Origin: Cryptomeria japonica
Lineage: Eukaryota; Streptophyta; Pinopsida; Cupressales; Cupressaceae
Length of the DNA: 64,000 nucleotides
NCBI RefSeq assembly: GCF_030272615.1
Contig: NC_081411.1
Coordinates: 180,506,977-180,570,976 of the forward strand
Reading direction: 5' to 3'
Position 1 is the stretch's first letter, and the number at the start of each line of letters is the position of its first letter. The notes beneath the pieces are model-generated. The model did no database searches. It saw only the letters and a list, made by a program, of their open reading frames with translations, and was not told the origin of the DNA. Below, piece by piece: positions 1-9,227 of this stretch. Both the position numbers and the translations under genes were made by a program.

Positions 1-455
1 AGGGTTCAAGTAGTTCAAAGCATACGCTGTGCCAAGGAAATTTTACTTTGAAAAGATTAACTTTTGTTAACTGCTGCTAGCCTTTTGAACTTTATCGAAC
101 ATGTTGAACATCACTGAACTATTTGAACCAGGTTCAAACAGTTCACAGTTTGGAGAAAGAGGATATGAAACATCATCCGCGACTGTGAAATAGAACTGCT
201 GCAAAAAACTCAAGTGAATGTTAGCCTGTAAACATTTTAGACACAACTTAGAACCTACAGTACCTAAATGAACATTACGAACTCCTTTCAAAATGGTTCA
301 AGGGGTTCATGAGGTTCAAACAGACCATTGAAAATTTGCAGTATGGATTAAGAGATGATTTACAAGTGGATTAAGGATTGAACCAAGGAATTTTTAACAA
401 GATAAAGACTCAAATAAAATTTTATAGGGTGACTTACTCTTGTTATGAGGGATGA
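1..455. other. Unassigned sequence upstream of Copia-1 LTR remnant
   Basis: No similarity to the rest of the window was found. By position this stretch should be the left part of the Copia-1 5' LTR, but it does not match the equivalent part of the 3' LTR (about 43455-43905). It is probably a different sequence that replaced or interrupted the LTR. It contains several GGTTCAA motifs and a 74-codon open frame on the minus strand (67-291) that I do not recognise. Confidence 0.4.
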
Positions 456-873
456 ATGACAGGATAATAGCTCCTAACAGGGTGAACTTCAGAAGAGTTC
501 AGATAGTTATCTTGTGAGTCTCATCTCACCGTGGGTTTTACCTATTTTGGTTGCCATGTAAAAAATATTTGTGTCAAGTGGTGAATGTTTTTGTGGTTAT
601 GTTTTCATGGTTGATTTACTTAACAATTTTGATAAGTCATGATAACCGAAAGCATTGAGAAATGAAGAATTTGTTTACTATTAATTTTTTGTAACAGTCA
701 ATCGGTTTATCCTATGAGCTTTTATCTTGACAAAGGTATTAAAATGTTAGTTCTAAGTTTACTTTGAGAGATTGATTTTTGAGATTGGTGAATTTTGTAT
801 TAGTTTTTCTATCTACTGATTCACCCCCACTGTCAATAGTTGATCGGATACTTATTATTTCATCATACCATCA
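456..873 (+). repeat. Copia-1 5' LTR, 3' portion only
   Basis: About 415 bp align with 43905-44338 at roughly 85% identity. Similarity is lost upstream of ~455. The segment ends in CCATCA (the other copy ends CCAACA) and is followed after 2 nt by a tRNA-iMet primer site. Near the end it contains the U5 hairpin (813-839) found in all copia-type LTRs of this window. Confidence 0.85.
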
Positions 874-875
874 AT

Positions 876-888
876 TGGTATCAGAACA
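876..888 (+). other. Copia-1 primer binding site (tRNA-iMet type)
   Basis: TGGTATCAGAACA lies 2 nt after the LTR end. It matches the usual plant initiator-methionine site TGGTATCAGAGC with small changes consistent with decay. Confidence 0.85.
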
Positions 889-934
889 TTTCAGGTCCTC
901 TAAGGTCTAATTCTAATAGCTTGAGATAAAGATC

Positions 935-1806
935 TTGCAGATCATGATGAAGAAGGAAGGTCTGAAGTTTAATAGAGAGAACTACAGGATATGGAGTGAC
1001 AAAATGAAAATTTACATCAAGATTTTGGGAAGCCAGTATTGGGAACATGTCGATACTAAGTATGTTTCACCTACTAGGATGTTGATTGATGATCAAAAGA
1101 AAGAGAAACAAGAAAATCATCAAGCACTGGAGGCTATTATCAGTTCTTTTTCTGATGTAGAGTATGTAGATGTTCATGGTCTTGAAATGGCATATGAGGT
1201 ATGGAAAAAAGTTGAAGAGATTTATAGCGGTGATGGACATGTTAATATTTCTAAAGAAGAGAGTCTACGAGGAAATTTTGATGACATGCAAATGGCTAAA
1301 GGTGAGAATATCCAGCAGTATGGTCAAAGGATAAAAGAGATAGTTGGTGAAATTAAGAGTGTGGGAGGTAAAGTGGAAGATTCCATAGTGATCAGTAAGG
1401 TACTGAGAACCTTGCTACCGATCTATGCTATCTGAGTTGCATCTATTCAGGAGTTGTAGTCCATTGACAAAGCTAAGGTAACTCTTGACTCCATCATTAG
1501 CAAGCTTACTGCTTTTGAATTAAATGGTTATGATGGTAGTGTATAGAAATTTGAGTTTGCACTTAGAGCTTCTATTTCTAACCCATCTATGAGGAAAAGC
1601 AGAGATGCCAATCATAGTTATGAATCCAGATCCAACAGAGAAGCTGATGATGAAGTCAGCTTAGTTGAGCTTGAAGTATTGTTGGCCAAGCGATTGCCTA
1701 GAGGTACAGGTAAACATAGAGGTAAATTACCTTTGAAATGTTTTGCACACAACAAGATTGGACACATTGCTGTTAACTATCCTAATGGTGATAATGAGCA
1801 CAAATG
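935..1806 (+). pseudogene. Copia-1 gag (nucleocapsid polyprotein part), decayed
   Basis: The N-terminal frame (935-1435) has the copia gag pattern of aromatic residues (NYRIWSDKMKIYI near residues 16-28), followed by a gag region that continues past a TGA at ~1434 and a TAG at ~1545. The C-terminal frame (1589-1806) holds a degenerate zinc knuckle: CFAHNKIGHIAVNYP keeps the first Cys and the His, but the second and last Cys are lost. The gag would package element RNA. This copy cannot make an intact protein. Confidence 0.85.
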
Positions 1807-2163
1807 AGAGAAATTCAAGAAGTATAAGGGTAAAGGCAAAAGAGATTGTCTTATTGTTGTTGATGGTGGTATCACTGATGAAAACTCTGATGGTGATGCT
1901 AATGAAGACATTGAGTTTGTAGCCATTAAAGAAGATATGTCAGACCATAAGACATTAGTATATAGGATGGATAACTTTGATGATTTGATCATTGATAGTG
2001 GTTGTTCACATCACATGACTGGTGATTGGAGAAAATTTCTTTCTCTGAAGGAATTTGATGGTGGAGTTGTCAAATTTGGTAATGACTCACCCTGCATGGT
2101 TAAAGGTAAGGGAACTATTTCTCTTAATGGAAAGAGTAGTGCAGATGATGTCTATTGGGTTTA
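1807..2163 (+). pseudogene. Copia-1 aspartic protease, decayed
   Basis: The motif IIDSGCSHHMTGDW at about 1990-2030 is the DSG active-site region typical of copia proteases. It follows directly on gag in the same polyprotein direction. Stops flank it: TGA just after gag at ~1805 and TAA at ~2162. The active-site Asp is present, but the polyprotein is broken on both sides. Confidence 0.88.
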
Positions 2164-2164
2164 A

Positions 2165-3260
2165 GGTTTAAAGCATTATCTTTTGAGTGTGGCACAACTC
2201 AATGATAGAGGATACCGATTGGAGTTTAAAAATGGTACGTAAAAAATCTATGGCAATAAAGGTGAATTAATTGCAACCGGGAAGCAAACATACGGTAACT
2301 TGTTTCACCTTAATCCTAAAGTCAGCAACTATTTAATTGCCAAGATAGATGATAGTTGGCTTTGTCATAGGACATTTTATCATATAAACATTGATAACAT
2401 TGTTGAAGTGAGTAAGTCCAAGACAATGAGAGGTTTTCCTTAGTTAGACAAACCGGTTAATGCTCTATGCAAAGAATGTTAGTTGAGAAAGATGACATCC
2501 TCAACTTTCAAGAGAAATTTTTTTAGCGGAACATTTGTTAGATTTCGTTCATACTGATCTTTGTGGACCAATAAGAATAAAAGTTATTCAAGGTGACAGA
2601 TATGTTATGATCTTCACTGATGATTGCTCAAGGATGATGTGGGTCACATTCTTGAAGGATAAGACTAAAGATTTTGGTAAGTTCAAGGCATTCATGGCCT
2701 TAGCTGAGAAGGAGAGTGGTAAGAAGATAAAGTGTCTGAGGACAGATCAAGGTGGTGAATTTACTTTTGACGAATTCACTAGATATTGTGAAGAAAATGG
2801 TATCAAATGGTATCTTTCTGCACCAAGGACACCATAGCAAAATGGTATCATAGAGAGAAACAACCAGTTAGTTGTTAAAGCTACTAGGACGATGTTGATA
2901 CAAGGAGGTGTAGCAAAAACTCTCTCTCAAGAAGTTATCAGCACAATTGTCTACACTATGAACCAGATTCTAGTAAAGAGAGGTAAGGACAAGACTCCTT
3001 ATGAATATTGGTATGGTAGATCACCCGATGTTAGTTATTTTAGAATATTTGGAAGCAAATATTTTATTAAGAAAGGTGATTATATTAGAAATTTTGAGGC
3101 TAAAAGTGATGAAGGTATATTTCTTGGCTATTCCACCAAGAGTAAGGCCTATAAGTGTTTTGACAACTAGACACAAAGAATTATTGAGAGTGTTGATGTT
3201 TGAGTGGATGAAAATCCTAAAGTATTAGAGGAAACCAATTCAGAGAAACAAGATGAATAT
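2165..3260 (+). pseudogene. Copia-1 integrase, decayed
   Basis: A GAG-pre-integrase region (2165-2520) with remnants of the His/Cys zinc motif precedes a catalytic core (2535-2837) with HTDLCGP (first Asp) and RTDQGGEF (second Asp). The core continues at 2892-3170 with IFGSKYF and GIFLGYSTKSKAYK, standard copia integrase C-terminal motifs. TAG codons sit at ~2444, ~2478, ~2836 and ~3170. The one at 2836 falls where copia integrases normally have glutamine. The protein would insert cDNA into chromosomes; this copy is inactive. Confidence 0.9.
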
Positions 3261-3569
3261 CCTTGCTTTTTGTTTTTGGAACTAGAAACTGTGAAATCTA
3301 AAACTGACAAAGAAAATATTGATGTACTAGTTCAACTAGAACAGATAAATTCTGAAAAAGATGATGATAATGAAGAAGTTGAACTTGAAGATAATGATCA
3401 TGTTATTCCAAGATATGTGAGACTGAATCACAATCATGAATAGATTATTGGGGATAAGGATGCTGAAATACTAACCAGAAGAAGAATCAGAGAGAATTCT
3501 TGCATGATCTCCACTATTAAACCAAAAACTACTAAGGAAGCATTTGGTGATGATCATTGAGTTAAAGCT
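3261..3569 (+). pseudogene. Copia-1 acidic linker between integrase and RT
   Basis: This translates into an Asp/Glu-rich, low-complexity stretch (3204-3443), as usual for the variable region joining integrase and reverse transcriptase in copia polyproteins. A TAG at ~3440 and a TGA at ~3560 break the frame. Confidence 0.7.
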
Positions 3570-4469
3570 ATGGAGGAAGAATTAGATCAAATTGAGAAGA
3601 ACAACACATGGACCCTAGTACCCCGACCAATAAATAAAAATGTGATAGGTAATAAGTGGGTATTCAAGAGCAAGTTGAATGAAGATGGTGTTGTAGTTTG
3701 CAACAAAGCTAGGTTGGTTTGCAAAGGTTATGCACAAGAGGAAGGAGAAGACTATGGTGAGAATTTTGCACCAGTGGCAAGACTGGAAGGTGTCAGAACT
3801 TTACTTGTATTTGCAGGACACAAGAAATTCAAGGTATACCAGATGGATGTTAAGTTTGCATTTTTGAATGGGATACTAGAAGAAGAAGTATATATTGAGT
3901 AGCCAGATGGTTATGCTCTGACTGATAAGAAAGACATGGTATGCAGATTGCATAAAGCTTTATATGGATTAAAGTAGGCATCGAGAGCATGGTATGAAAG
4001 GCTTCATACACATGTGATCAAGATAGGCTTTCTGGCAATGAGTGATGATAGTAACATTTCTCTCAAATTCGAAGGAGACAAAATACTTGTCAGCGAAGTA
4101 TTTGTTGATGATATCATATTTGGAGGTAATGATGACATGAGCAACAATTTTGTAGATGAAATGAAAAATGAGTTTGAAATGTCTTTAGTGGGAGAAATAA
4201 AGTTTTTCATAGGCTTGTAAATACAACAAATGAAGAATGGTATTTTTGTCACACAGTCTAAGTATGTGAAAGAGGTCTTGAAGATATTTGGCATGAGTGA
4301 CTGTAAACCAATTGGGACAACTTTGGTTACAAGTTGTAAGTTGTCTATGGAAGATGAGTCCAAATTTGTTGATGAGAAGGAATACAGGTCAATGATTGGA
4401 AAATTGCACTATGTTGTTCACAATAGCTCGGACATAGCTCATGTAGTTGGCATAGTTGCTAGATTCTAA
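3570..4469 (+). pseudogene. Copia-1 reverse transcriptase, decayed
   Basis: Recognisable copia RT (RVT_2) motifs occur in order: WTLVPRP near the start, [25 protein letters not shown], then the catalytic FVDDIIFGG at ~4101-4127 (YVDD-box equivalent with both Asp present). In-frame stops at ~3900 and ~3975 are TAG where family members usually have Gln, and TAA at ~4218 and ~4467. The polymerase copies element RNA to cDNA; this copy is not functional. Confidence 0.93.
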
Positions 4470-4771
4470 AAGAATCGTAAGGAAACACATCTGATAGCAA
4501 ACAAAAGAATTTTTATATACTTGAAAGGTACTGTTGATTATGGGTTATGGTATCCATATGGAGGAAATTTTGACTTGAAGGTGTACATAGATGCAAATTG
4601 GGTAGGAAATGTTGATGACCAGAAAAGTACAAATAGGGGAGTATTTTTTCTTGGACGAAGACTTGTTTTATGGAGTAGTAAGAAGCAGAGTTGTACTTCA
4701 CAATCTACTGCTGAAGCTAAGTATGTTGCAACTTACATGAATTGTACACAAGAAATAAGGATGAGGCACAT
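4470..4771 (+). pseudogene. Copia-1 RNase H, 5' part (cut by Gypsy-1)
   Basis: It contains VYIDANWVGN (first catalytic Asp) and QSTAEAKYVA (catalytic Glu) of copia RNase H. The reading frame leaves the family pattern exactly at 4771/4772, where the Gypsy-1 LTR begins. The matching continuation is found 36.8 kb away at 41534. The last five bases before the break, CACAT (4767-4771), are the target-site duplication. Confidence 0.93.
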
Positions 4772-6262
4772 TGATGTAGAGCCCTCCTTGTATCCTCTCA
4801 AACACCTCAAATGTAGGACACTGACCCCTCAAACCAAGAATGGGATCTTATCAAGACAAGGCTCTACAACATTAGGTAGAACTTCTCATAATCTTCAAGA
4901 CCCATGCCTACTCAATAGGGGTATCTTGCTACAACACACTTCTTGATACATACAAGGGTTACAATTCAATTACATACCAGTTTTAGGTCATACAAGACTA
5001 CCCAAAGTCAGACAAAGCACCGGTTGCAAGGTTTCATGCCCATTTCTTAAGAAACTCACCCAATTAGGCCTAGTGGCTTGTAGCCCTATTTAGCAGGTAA
5101 AGGGAACTTAAGTCCAGATTCTTCCAAACACCTTGGAAAAAAAATTATGGATTTAGACACCCTTTTGGAAGTTCACAAATCCCCAAAAGGAAGGATCAGG
5201 GTTTGCAAAATAAGGGTCTTTGTCGGTAGGATGTTGACCATCCTAAAGGGCTAATTAGGCCTCTTTTGTGAATCAACTATGCTCCGATGTGTGAAATGGT
5301 TAACTAAAACCACTTAGGTATGTGAGGGATCAAAAATCATTAGGTATTCTAGGGTTACATGCCTGAAATCATCGCCATTCACAAACAAAGGTGATCTATA
5401 TGTTCAAGGTCTAGGTAGCCACATAGAGATGTCTACCTAAGATTGCCCCAAACACACTTCTTCCTTGCTTTCCCTAGAAAAAAATATTGGAATCATAGAA
5501 TACAATTACAATAATTTCCTTCCACCAAATACCATGAGTCTTAGACTGGTGAAGTGCAAGATATGGCCATGGAAGAATGAAAACTCAAGGTAAACCCTGG
5601 TTTTCTGGGTACCTAAAACAAAACTTAAAAATCAGAAGCAACACACACAATCAAAGCCAAAACAAAGTTAAATCTCCCCTTCAAACAATTCACATCATTG
5701 GGAATGGGTACTGATCCGTACAGAACTGTACCACAGACAAAACCTCCAGAATTGTAGGAAAACTCAAAATTTTATTAGTTTATTGGCATCAAACTCTCCT
5801 CCGTACAACTACTCCTTGGGAATTGGATCCACAAGGTTCAAATAATTCTATACAAATTCTCTCAACCAAAACCAAGAGGTTAGAGCTGTTGGAGGAGTTT
5901 GAAATATCAAAAATGCAAAAAAGTGCATAAAAGTTGCTCATGACGACTTTTGACAACTTTTGCAAAAATTGTCAAAATGTCATCTTTCGCCTGTAAAGAC
6001 TTGGGTCAAGTTCAACCCCTCCTAAAAAACCTTAAAACACATTAAATTAACACATTTGATCCCCTATTGTCCAAAAAGTCCTAATTGGTTCATAGAAATG
6101 CCAAAATAGGAGTTTGGCTCACAAGATGGGGTTCCTTATTATAAACACACAATGCATGATTGAAAACCTATACAAAACATCCTAAAGACATATTTAATGC
6201 CTTAGCCTCCCTTCTAAGAGTTTGACTTATCATGAAGGGTTTGATGGGGTGCTCCTACACTA
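4772..6262 (-). repeat. Gypsy-1 3' LTR (element is on minus strand)
   Basis: This 1491-bp LTR matches 40021-41528. Read on + it runs TGATGTAGAG...CACTA; the partner ends CACCA. The canonical TG at the element-sense start has thus mutated to TA here, as C-to-T deamination would do. Confidence 0.95.
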
Positions 6263-6437
6263 TACTCCCCCGAAGAAGAAATCTCAAGTCCACTTGAGAT
6301 GAAAGTTTGTAGGTCTGCACCATGATCTTTGATTTGTTGTTTAGTCATCCATGCTACTTCAGAATCAGGCTGCCCTTTCCAAGCCACCAAATACTCCATA
6401 TAAGCTTTATTCTTGGTTTCCTTTGCAACCTTAGTGT
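6214..6437 (-). pseudogene. Gypsy-1 integrase chromodomain, separated by CACTA-1
   Basis: The minus-strand frame contains YMEYLVAWKGQPDSEVAWM, the aromatic-cage and beta-strand core of a chromodomain, as found at the C-terminus of chromovirus integrases where it guides integration to heterochromatin marks. The segment reaches into the 3' LTR. Its N-terminal side stops at the CACTA-1 end (6441), and the missing upstream codons lie beyond 18636. Removing CACTA-1 and one CTA copy rejoins the two parts in frame. So the domain was probably readable when the DNA transposon landed. Confidence 0.93.
6263..6276 (-). other. Gypsy-1 polypurine tract
   Basis: In the element sense, TTCGGGGGAGTA lies immediately before the 3' LTR. 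A G-rich purine run at this place is the usual plus-strand primer site. Confidence 0.8.
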
Positions 6438-6440
6438 CTA

Positions 6441-6660
6441 CACTAATACATTTGGACTAGATTTCCAATTGAGGTTTCCGACGGAGAAGGTATATTGTGG
6501 CCAAATTTTAATTTTTTTTGAAAAAATGCCTGCATTCATCGTAATTCGGATGACAATTTCCCATTTGGTTTTGACGAAGAAGGCATTAGCAATGAGAATT
6601 TTCTTTTTTTCAAAAAAGTGCTCAATTTTGTCATAATTCCAACGACAACGGCCATTACTT
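6441..6660 (+). repeat. CACTA-1 left terminal and subterminal region
   Basis: It begins with the terminal inverted repeat. Inside are variants of TCGTAATTCGGATGACAA and TCATAATTCCAACGACAA, which reappear inverted near the right end (TGTCGGAATTACGATGAA at ~18418). Short inverted subterminal motifs are the expected transposase binding sites of CACTA elements. Confidence 0.8.
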
Positions 6661-6949
6661 AAAAAAAAGAAGAGGGGAATTCATTTGTGAATTGCAATCC
6701 CGCGTAGGCATCCATTGTGACTTCAACCCCCAAGAACATCAAACCCATGTCAAAGGCATTTGTGGCATTGCTTGCAATCCCACACAAGAGGTAGATTCAA
6801 ATTACCCTAGTTTTTAATTTCATGTTGCAAAAAATATACATGTGGTGGTTAATTGCCTAGTTTAATCTCGTAAAACCATAGAACTGTGATTGAGGAGTGA
6901 GCGTTCAATTTTGTAGCAGCAATCCCTTCGTCCCATATACGCGCGTGTT
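6661..6949. other. CACTA-1 spacer left of the PPR fragment
   Basis: AT-rich spacer with no recognisable coding potential. A minus-strand frame enters from the PPR fragment and ends at 6862, but the PPR pattern stops around 6950-6960, so the tail is chance reading frame. Confidence 0.5.
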
Positions 6950-7790
6950 GATTGTTCACATGAGATCACATCTCTTTGCGGCATCGTATCAAACAATTCA
7001 TGAGCCTTGTCCATGTTTCCACATTTTGCATTCATGTCAAGTAGGGCATTTGCAAGTACAACACCTAACAAAATTCCTCTATCCGTTATGCTTTGATGGA
7101 TGTCCATACCCTGTTCCAAAGCTCCCATTTTTGCATAGGTAGGGAGGATGCTAGAAAAGGCTATGGAATTTGGCTTTATGCCTTCCAATTTCATTTGCTT
7201 GAAAGTGTCTAAAGCCTTTTCGACAAATCCATTTTGTGCATATCCAACAATCGTTGCAGTCCACGAGACAACATTTCTTTCAGGCATTCTATCAAATAGT
7301 TCACATGCCTTGTCTATGCTTCCACATTTTGCATACATGTCTACCAAGGCAGTTGCAACTACAACATCTGACAAAATTCCTCTATCCTTTATGCTTCAAT
7401 GAATGTCCATACCCTATTCCAAATCTCCCATTTTGGCATAGGTAGGGAGGATAGTAGCAATGGTCATGGAATTTGGCTTTACACCTGCCAATTAAATTTG
7501 CTTGAAAGTTTCTAAAGCCTTATCAACAAATCCATTTTGTGCATATCCGGCAATCATTGTAGTCTAGGAAACCACATTTCTTTGAGGTAATCCGTCAAAT
7601 AGTTCCCGTGCCTTGTCTATGCTTCCACATTTTGCATACATGCTAACAGAGCATTTGCAACTACATCTGACAAAATTCCTCTATCTTTTATGCTTTGATG
7701 GATGTCCATACCCTGTTCCAAATCTCCCATTTTGGCATAGGCTAGGAGTACGCTAGCAAACGTAACTAAAGAAATGCAATGATCAGCTCT
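6950..7790 (-). pseudogene. Captured pentatricopeptide repeat (PPR, PLS-type) gene fragment
   Basis: The minus strand encodes [39 protein letters not shown] and similar motifs diagnostic of plant PLS-class PPR proteins, which bind organellar RNA in mitochondria or plastids. The DNA repeats with a ~303-bp period: the same block starts near 7070, 7375 and 7676. That equals one P-L-S triplet of about 101 residues. Only the outer unit is open; frames break between units. There is no organelle targeting region, no C-terminal E/DYW domain and no start, so this is an internal fragment carried inside CACTA-1. Confidence 0.9.
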
Positions 7791-9227
7791 AAAGACATCA
7801 AACCACTACTAACAAAACTGAGAGTCTAAAATATGATAGGGAATAGTGTGAGTTGTCCTGAAATAAAATATTTTATTTTCAATTTCAAATAAAACATAAT
7901 TACTTAGCCATTTAATGTTATTAATAAGTGTTTAATTTATGAAAGAGATAAATGGTTGGGCACAAGTACATGAGTTACTAAATGCACACAAATAAGTGAA
8001 TTTGATATTCAAAACTATCTACAATGAATTCAATTCTTGTCCATTAGTCATTTATGTTTGCAATAAGCATCTTTCTTAGTTTTTCTTAATCTTTATTCAT
8101 AGTTATGTGCATATTTCACATTCTATAATTAGGATATTAATTGCTATGGCTGAGCACTAGCATGATGTTTGTGTTGTGGTATAGATGCGTGGAAACATAA
8201 TTATGGGATTGTTATATTATAGAGATCATAAATCTAGAAATCGCATATTATTTCTAGCTCTTCTTGGATTGAGTCTAAAGTTGACATACAGTCATAAAGC
8301 CATTATTAGCAGATCTATCTGTTTCTAGTAAAGACAATTGAGAAAGTCATTTTGATATTGAGAGTTTCTTATCTGTTTACCTATTGATCATTATTAAGCC
8401 ATAATATTTAGGTCTATTTATCTCTCTTGCAAAACCTCAATAAGTGTCCTAGATTGTCCCTACTACTCACTCTTCAATGAAATAGTGGAGTTCTAAAGAT
8501 TTGTTGCACAAGATGGTGTTGAACATATCAACAAGGTTAGCATGGAAGGCATGTTCAAGCTTCCACTTGTACAACTTACAACAAATGATTTGTTGATAGA
8601 AGAAATTCTTGAAATAGGGATACAATCGAAAGACAAGTAAGTACATACAAACCTCCTTAGTTGAAAGTAAAATATGTGTATAAAAAGAGTACATTGAATC
8701 CCAATCCATAAACACAATAGAGATACCAATGGAGACTTAATTGGATGTAGCATGTCGCACCAAAGTTGTTAGAGTATGCTAAGCTAGTACGTAATGTTTC
8801 CTAAAGCCACATTAGTATTTTACCCAGATCATTATCTACCAAAACTAACTATAGTAATCCTTTTGAGGACTCATTTCATGGTGCTAGATCTTCATTTAGT
8901 TCCACTTCTTGTTGGAGAAAAGAATAGTTATTTCTTGAGGTAGATGAATATCCCATCAACAAAGGACAAGACCCTTTATAGAATATAACATATTCTACTC
9001 CAACAACAGATCATGGGGGTTTCACTAGAGATATTGAATAAGAGATAGACTTCTACTGTTGCATTAAAAGAATTGGCATGTTCTTCATTTATTGATGTAA
9101 ACTCTCTGTGATGCCACCACTACCAACAAAGGTGTAAAAAGTTGTTTGCAATGCATGGATTTTTAGGATCCTTTGAGAAAATAGAATTAAAGTATGGAAG
9201 CAGGATCTGCCAGCTCCTGAGGGAATC
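7791..9227. other. CACTA-1 internal spacer, no identified gene
   Basis: About 1.4 kb of AT-rich sequence. A short + strand frame near 8480-8640 reads as helical peptide and ends next to a GTAAGT-like site, so it could be a stray captured exon. Two small minus-strand frames overlap it. I could assign none. Confidence 0.4.

Noticed and set aside
67-291. 74-codon minus ORF at the window start as a gene
   Set aside because: Short, no recognisable motif and no supporting context.
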